Shown here piece by piece: positions 34,201-43,200 of a DNA stretch of 64,000 nt. The notes beneath the pieces were generated by a model. It made no database searches. It was not told the DNA's origin and worked only from the letters and a program-made list of their open reading frames with translations. Numbering within the stretch: position 1 is the first letter of the stretch; the number at the start of each line of letters is the position of its first letter. Position numbers and translations under genes: made by a program. Origin of the DNA: Lutraria lutraria (lineage: Eukaryota > Mollusca > Bivalvia > Venerida > Mactridae); contig OZ026833.1 in assembly GCA_964023205.1 (NCBI GenBank), forward strand, positions 35,938,366 to 36,002,365, in the 5' to 3' direction.

Positions 34201-37200
34201 GTGTTGAAGTCATTGTTTTAAGTCTTTATTGACTTTTTTAACACTTTCCTTTTTTCTGATGTTTAAGAAATTCAACTCACCATTGAAGATATTATTTCAT
34301 TGATTATTACTTCAATTTATTATGTTGTATGATACTGACTGCATGAATGTTAGTATCCTTCCATCCACATTGCAGGTTATTTTAATGTCTTGAATATCCT
34401 TTAAATTCGTTTAACTTGTAATGTGTATAAAATAGGTATATCTGTACACTGAATACATTTTTGTTGATATATACAATGAATATATAGAATAAACCAAACT
34501 GATTTGTCCACAAGTAAGTAAATATCGACATTCTCTTGGTTGCAAATGCTTCCATAATCGAATACGTATTAATTATAGTAATAATTCTTTTAAGAATGCA
34601 ACAAAAACCAGTTGTGACTTAAACAGACAAATTGTGCAACATGAAACATTGAGACACATAATTATTATCTTATGTCCAGAGTTATTCACAAGTTTTTGTT
34701 TAAGTTCAAAAGCGTTTTTGTTAGTTAGTTATATGACGTCATGTGATACAGTTATACCGTTTAGATTGCTTTAATACCCGGGGCACAAATATTACAATAT
34801 GGACGTAAATTAAAGCGTGTTTTTAATTTTTGGTATATATCTATTAAATTGTTCAGTATTTTGTTATTCAAATAAAAATGCACTAAGTATAATTTACCAT
34901 CAACCAGCCCATAAAAATACATTACAGTAAATACTAAAATAGATTTATTAGACATACCTTTAGTATAAAATATACATATTCAAAAGTTGTTTCCAAGCAT
35001 TAGCACAGTGGTATAAAAGGTGTTAAAATTATGTTATTGTTATCATTTCATGATCTGGTGTATGGCGATCCTCTTGGTTGAGTCGCACATACGCCCTTGT
35101 TTTTTAGTTTGTGTCGTGCTATTCTCACGACACCGTTTGTAAATCAAACGACGTCCAATTCTTACGGCACCGTAATGCAAATAAAACGACGTGTTATTCT
35201 TACGACACCGCTTGTAAATAAAAGGACGTGTTATTCTTACGACGCCGCTTGTAAATAAAACGACGTGTTATTCTTACGACACCGCTTGTAAATACGACGA
35301 CGTGTTATTCTTACGACACCGTTTGCAAATAAAACGACGTGCTATTCTCACAACACCGTTTACAAATAAAACGACGTGTTATTCTTACGACACCGTTTGC
35401 AAATATAACGACGTGCTATTCTCACGACACCGTTTGCAAATAAAACGACGTGCTATTCTCACGACACCGTTTGCAAATAAAACGATGTGCTATTCTCACG
35501 ACACCGTTTGCAAATAAAACGACGTGCTATTCTCACGACACCGTTTGCAGATAAAACGACGTGCTATTCTCACGACACCGTTTGCAGATAAAACGACGTG
35601 CTATTCTCACGACACCGTTTGCAAATAAAACGACGTGTTATTCTTACGACACCGTTTGCAAATAAAACGATGTGCTATTCTCACGACACCGTTTGCAAAT
35701 AAAACGACGTGCTATTCTCACGACACCGTTTGCAGACAAAACGACGTGCTATTCTCACGACACCGTTTGCAGATAAAACGACGTGCTATTCTCACGACAC
35801 CGTTTGCAGATAAAACGATGTGCTATTCTCACGACACCGTTTGCAAATAAAACGACGTGTTATTCTCACGACACCGTTTGCAAATAAAACGACGTGCTAT
35901 TCTTACGACACCGTTTGCAAATAAAACGACGTGTTATTCTTACGACACCGCTTGTAAATAAAACAAAGTGCTATTCTCACGACACCGCTTGTAAATAAAA
36001 CGACGTGTTATTCTCAGGACACCGCTTGCAAATAAAACGATGTGCTATTCTCACGACACCGTTTGTAAATAAAACGACGTGCTATTCTCACGACACCGTT
36101 TGCAAATAAAACGACGTGCTATTCTCACGACACCGTTTGCAAATAAAACGACGTGCTATTCTCACGACACCGTTTGCAAATAAAACGATGTGCTATTCTC
36201 ACGACACCGTTTGCAAATAAAACGACGTGCTATTCTCACGACACCGTTTGCAGATAAAACGACGTGCTATTCTCACGACGCCGTTTGCAGATAAAACGAC
36301 GTGCTATTCTCACGACACCGTTTGCAAATAAAACGACGTGTTATTCTTACGACACCGTTTGCAAATAAAACGATGTGCTATTCTCACGACACCGTTTGCA
36401 AATAAAACGACGTGCTATTCTCACGACACCGTTTGCAGATAAAACGACGTGCTATTCTCACGACACTGTTTGCAGATAAAACGACGTGCTATTCTCACGA
36501 CACCGTTTGCAGATAAAACGATGTGCTATTCTCACGACACCGTTTGCAAATAAAACGACGTGCTATTCTTACGACACCGCTTGCAAATAAAACGACGTGT
36601 TATTCTTACGACACCGCTTGTAAATAAAACAAAGTGCTATTCTCACGACACCGCTTGTAAATAAAACGACGTGTTATTCTCAGGACACCGCTTGCAAATA
36701 AAACTATGTGCTATTCTCACGACACCGTTTGTAAATAAAACGACGTGCTATTCTCACGACACCGTTTGCAAATATAACGACGTGCTATTCTCACGACACC
36801 GTTTGCAAATAAAACGACGTGCTGTTCTCACGACACCGTTTGCAAATAAAACGACGTGTTATTCTTACGACACCGTTTGCAAATAAAACGATGTGCTATT
36901 CTCACGACACCGTTTGCAAATAAAACGACGTGCTATTCTTACGACACCGTTTGCAAATAAAACGACGTGTTATTCTTACGACACCGTTTGCAAATAAAAC
37001 GACGTGTTATTCTTACGACACCGCTTGTAAATAAAACTACGTGCTATTCTCACGACACCGCTTGTGAATAAAACGACGCGCTTTTCTCAGTACAACATGA
37101 GAACCCAAATAGCAAATGGCCAGTGTTTACGGAGCTTCCCAATTGCTGTCTCCGCAGCAACATTTGTACATGTTATTAGATGTGATGTGAACATCATATC

Positions 37201-40200
37201 GGACAAACATGTGCTGAGGCATTTGTTTCTAACTGTGAAATCGCAGAATTAAAGCCTTATTTTCTTAATAAACTATGAATCTATCTTCACTGAGACATGC
37301 ATTCATTGTCTTTTTGTACTGATCATGGTTTATGGTTTATCGATGTCTTTTTAGAAGGAGGACGAAAATTAGATTATTTGTCATGCGGATCGTGCTTCAT
37401 TTGAAGTATCGTTTATCTGTAAATGTTTTGGTTTGAGTTAATGGGCTCGAACCCACGACCCTCTTTCAGTGTGTGGTTACAGTGATTTGGAATCAGCGAC
37501 CTTTATAACCACTCGACCACGGAAACGGGTTCTAGGTATCGATAGTGCTTTGAAAAAAAAACTCAACAGATATTTACAGTTTCGATTTGTGTGCAAATGT
37601 AAAAGCCACCGCGTTTTCCACAAGTGATTTTTGCAGGGGGGGGGGGGGGGTTTAATTCTCGATATAAATGATATTTCGGAAAGCATGATATATCTATTTA
37701 ATGCATAATATTTTGCACTAACCAGTTGAATTACTTTTCAGTTTCGGGGTGATATCCTTGCTTTCAGTACTTTGATTCCGTGATGTTTTTTTTTATTGAT
37801 GTATTAACAGTACATTGTGTTATGTGAATATATATTTCAGGATACAGAGAATCCAACAGATGATAAGTCTAATTTTTCAAAGGAAAAATACAGCAAACAT
37901 CCTCAAACAAGAAATGCTCATTTTGTAAGTAAGGCCAAAATGATAAATACCTGGTTTCCGCGAACATCCTCTTAATATTATATTAAATTATCGGCAAGAA
38001 AAAAAACGAAATAATCTGAACTACTTACGCCTTTTGTGGGAAATTCCTAAAATAAAACTATATCTACTTCACGTTTTATGAAGTACATTGTATGTTCCTT
38101 TATGAATGGGTAACGAGTTATGCTATGATCTTAGCGTGTGATGTTTTACTAATGAATGCTATAAGACATATATTGTACGTTTTGGGGAAATGTTCAACTA
38201 AAGTATCATAATTTAAATATTCAGTCAAGCAGTATGTCATTACACGAGTAATTTAAATTCATACACAAGTTTTAGGTCAATAAGCACGTCTAGAACATTG
38301 TATGCAAGTATTTTATATAAAAAATAAAACAGTATGTTTTCTTCATTGAAATTTTGAATGTAATCCCATAAACAAAGAAACTAGATGTTTTTTCCCTATG
38401 TTTCGCTGCAATTCAGAGGTACTCTTTCGTAGTATTTATTAATTACCGAACATGGTATGATTCAGCGAATTTATGTACTTGGATAGTTCAAAAGCGCTAA
38501 ACTTATCGAATAACTTATTATTGTAGTCAGCAAAGAGCAGCTTCGACAAGCGGAAGAAATATACCCCGCCAGTTAGATGTGTTCCTAAAAAACAAGAGAG
38601 AATTGCTGAGAATACGCCACAAAGCAAACCCGGACCTGTATTTGTTCAAGTATCCATTATGAAACCAAGGGATGCATTTGTAAGTATTTCCCAGTCATTG
38701 CGTCGATCACTGAATCTTGCCTTATCTTTAGTCCTGTAGTCCGTAAAACCTCTATGGTAATGTAGATACTCCTAAATAATAGTAAATAGCTTCTTTGCAC
38801 AAATGATGCATTTGTTAAATCAAATAATTCAGAAAACCAAACTTATCCGAAAAAAACTCTTATCCGAAAATCGATTATCCAACAATATTATTCGGCCCGT
38901 ACATGTTAGGTTAGAAAATGGTTAGCTGTATAGGGTGCGGGAAATTCATTTAATTTTAGTAGAACACTTTAAAATGTCTCAGTACAGTTGAACACGGTTA
39001 TATTTAAAGTGCATTTCCAGTGACCTGAAATATAACATTATAAGGACATAAACATTCATGATCAGGGAAAAATTGTTATTTCATTGACTCCTATTCTACA
39101 CAATATGTGTTTCTTCATTATATCTGATTTTTCATTTTATCTGATTCTTCACTTTGTCCTATTCTTCCATATATCTGATTCTTCACTTTGTCCTATTCTT
39201 CCATATATCTGATTCTTCACTTTGTCCTATTCTTCCATATATCTGATTCTTCACTTTGTCCTATTCTTCCATATATCTGATTCTTCACTTTGTCCTATTC
39301 TTCCATATATCTGATTCTTCACTTTGTCCTATTCTTCCATATATCTGATTCTTCACTTTGTCCTATTCTTCCATATATCTGATTCTCCACTTTGTCCTAT
39401 TCTTCCATATATCGGATTCTCCACTTTGTCCTATTCTTCCATATATCTGATTCTCCACTTTGTCCTATTCTTCCATATATCTGATTCTCCACTTTGTCCT
39501 ATTCTTCCATATATCTGATTCTTCACTTTGTCCTATTCTTCCATATATCGGATTCTCCACTTTGTCCTATTCTTCCATATATCTGATTCTCCACTTTGTC
39601 CTATTCTTCCATATATCTGATTCTCCACTTTGTCCTATTCTTCCATATATCTGATTCTCCACTTTGTCCTATTCTTCCATATATCGGATTCTCCACTTTG
39701 TCCTATTCTTCCATATATCTGATTCTTCACTTTGTCCTATTCTTCCATATATCTGATTCTCCACTTTGTCCTATTCTTCCATATATCTGATTCTCCACTT
39801 TGTCCTATTCTTCCATATATCTGATTCTCCACTTTGTCCTATTCTTCCATATATCGGATTCTCCACTTTGTCCTATTCTTCCATATATCGGATTCTCCAC
39901 TTTGTCCTATTCTTCAATATATCTGATTCTTCACTTTGTCCTATTCTTCCATATATCTGATTCTCCACTTTGTCCTATTCTTCCATATATCTGATTCTCC
40001 ACTTTGTCCTATTCTTCCATATATCTGATTCTCCACTTTGTCCTATTCTTCCATATATCTGATTCTCCACTTTGTCCTATTCTTCCATATATCTGATTCT
40101 CCACTTTGTCCTATTCTTCCATATATCGGATTCTCCACTTTGTCCTATTCTTCAATATATCTGATTCTTCACTTTGTCCTATTCTTCCATATATCTGATT

Positions 40201-43200
40201 CTCCACTTTGTCCTATTCTTCCATATATCTGATTCTCCACTTTGTCCTATTCTTCCATATATCTGATTCTCCACTTTGTCCTATTCTTCCATATATCTGA
40301 TTCTCCACTTTGTCCTATTCTTCCATATATCTGATTCTTCACTTTGTCCTATTCTTCCATATATCTGATTCTTCACTTTGTCCTATTCTTCCATATATCT
40401 GATTCTCCACTTTGTCCTATTCTTCCATATATCTGATTCTCCACTTTGTCCTATTCTTCCATATATCTGATTCTTCACTTTGTCCTATTCTTCCATATAT
40501 CTGATTCTTCACTTTGTCCTATTCTTCCATATATCTGATTCTTCACTTTGTCCTATTCTTCCATATATCTGATTCTCCACTTTGTCCTATTCTTCCATAT
40601 ATCTGATTCTCCACTTTGTCCTATTCTTCCATATATCTGATTCTTCACTTTGTCCTGTTCTTCCATATATCTGATTCGATTCTCCACTTTGTCCTATTCT
40701 TCCATATATCTGATTCGATTCTCCACTTTGTCCTATTCTTCCATATATCTGATTCGATTCTCCACTTTGTCCTATTCTTCCATATATCTGATTCGATTCT
40801 CCACTTTGTCCTATTCTTCCCTATACGTGACTCTTCAATCTATCATATTCTTCACTAGATCCATGTTTTACAGTACAAAATCAATAGAGCTGGAAGGCGG
40901 TTAAGTAAGAGTATTTACCTAATTAATACCTTTATACGTATCAATATATGCATAACTTTATATTGAATGTCTTAATTTTGTAGGGTCTAGATTCCATTCA
41001 ATTCGAAGATGACATAGAAAGATCTCATACCTCAGTCAGTCTTGTAAGTATCATTTTCATGTTTGATATATTTTACATAATCATCAATAAAAAGGTTCAT
41101 AATTACATTAGTAGTGACGTCATTGTCAGTGACGCATTGTTAAACGTCAGTGTCGGCAATAATTGATACATTCGGTACATCTCAGTAGATCTGGGAAATT
41201 CAAAAGCTGTTCCTACGTTAGTCGTGGGAACGGAATCGTCCGAGGTTTGCCGAATGATAATTGATAAAGACGTCAAAAGCGTCGTTGACGTCGACGTCGT
41301 TTTGAAATCTCAACCCGTTCATAATGACGTCAGTTTTAACGTCGTTGTCAGGGAATTAATGACGAAGAAATATCATGTAAACGTCGTTATTAGGTGTTTT
41401 AACGTTCATAATTAACGTCATTGGTAATGGTTTGAAAATTAGCTTATTCTAAGGAATAAGTGTTACAGACGTCGTGATGGTTAGAGTAAATGTTGATTAA
41501 AACTTAATGATAACGTCGTTGCTATGGAAATATCTTTAAAGAAAAAATATTATAATGTAAATGTCAACGTCCCTTTTAAGAAAGGTTAATGGTAAAGTAA
41601 ACTTTGTTTATTCAAAATACTCATGCATGTTTGTAAAACAGTTCGACAAAAGCAAGAAAGTAGTTAATAAAATCAAAGTTCTGAACGCACGTGAGTTGAA
41701 CTAAATGCAAGAGTTTCTATTTATGACCTTAGAAAAAAATATTTCAAAATAGAATCATTTTCAGAGCAGATGTAGATAACGGATGTAGAAGTCAGGTCCG
41801 CATTAAAAAAATATTCGCCCAGCAAGTGATGACCTAGTGGAGTCGAATAAAGTTCAACTCATAAAAACACACCCGTATGATTTACATATAAGAAATTTCC
41901 TGAACATTTAAGTTTCGGTCTGATACGGAATTCTATAATGATATACTAGTATGAACATACACATTACTATAAAGATGTAAGCAGAAATGAATACATGTAT
42001 GAAGTTTGAGCATTTGAGCCGACACACGTGAGTTGGGTTGTCATTAAAAATCAATGGTATCAATTATTTCATGGGAGCGTAAATGTTCCTGCCTTTGTAA
42101 GAGAATAAGGGACCTTCGCGATTATAATAATAGTAACATCTTTATTTTAAAGAAAGTGAACAAGTAAATATACAAAACGTTTAACCTTTTTCAATGTGGC
42201 CTTCTGAAAACAATTATAATCTCTAGTAATCCTAAACGATCTCCGCTGTGAGTTCGAACCCTAACCGGGGTTCAAGGAGGCTTTCAAGGTAGCTTACTGA
42301 AGTTTGGTGGTTCTACCCGGGTGCACGCCTGGTGTCTTCATCCATCGTTAAAGCTAGAAAAGTTCTCCTAGTCCATGTTTGTAACAGTTGGTTCAGCGCT
42401 ATACTCAAACGTATGATTCATTTAGTGAATTCATTTTTTTTGTTGTTGTTGTTGATCTCGTTGGAAACAGCGTAAGTATAATATTTTGATCATTGTTGAC
42501 ATAGGACTTTATTGAATTTAAATTACGACGCCTGAGGTGAATCATTTGTTTCAAAAGCTTTCTAAATTATAATAAATAAATTATTTTCAAGTTCAAAGTT
42601 CGCTCTTCTCTTGTAGCGTATAAGTACATTTGTAGGTTTTGGGGAAAATATGACTTCTTGAACGAAAATTGAAAATGCATCTTAAATACTAACATAAATA
42701 ATACAAGTTTATATTTCATAATAGTATAGCTATTAAATGTTAAATTACCAATTTAAATGATAAATTATCACATGCATTTTTGTCATTTCATTTTGCTCCT
42801 AACTTGTGATGCAATCATTTATACATAATAATATCAGATATAATTCACATTAAGTATTATTCGTACTTAAAATATTACGTACCAAGTGGGCAAAATCTTC
42901 GCATAACAAGCAAATAACAAACACTCATTTCATCATCAAGCGCTAAAAACGTACATTAAACATAATATGTTCATAAAAACGCCCTCGTTGTTGACTGTAT
43001 GTCGCCTTTGAGAACGTGTGCATTCTACTTTTGACTGGTTAAAGTGTTTTAATCTCTTAAATATTCTGAAGTCAAATCGATATAGTCGTATATTTTGTTT
43101 TTATTAGCGTAAAAGAGAGTTTTGCGTGACATAAGTATGACATATGGAGTAGTTAGAACAATAGACGTAACTTAAAAGTTCAAAGTACTAAATTTAACAT

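Noticed and set aside
35302..36886. Repeated 71-codon open frames
   Set aside because: They are products of the 37-bp array, which cycles through all three frames. There are no splice sites or promoter.
33735..40838. CRISPR arrays
   Set aside because: The repeats are contiguous tandem minisatellites with no unique spacers and no cas genes, in an animal genome.
39324..40904. Repeated 64-84-codon hydrophobic open frames
   Set aside because: They are products of the 34-bp array. Frame length depends only on the ATCTG/ATCGG variant that makes or removes a TGA.
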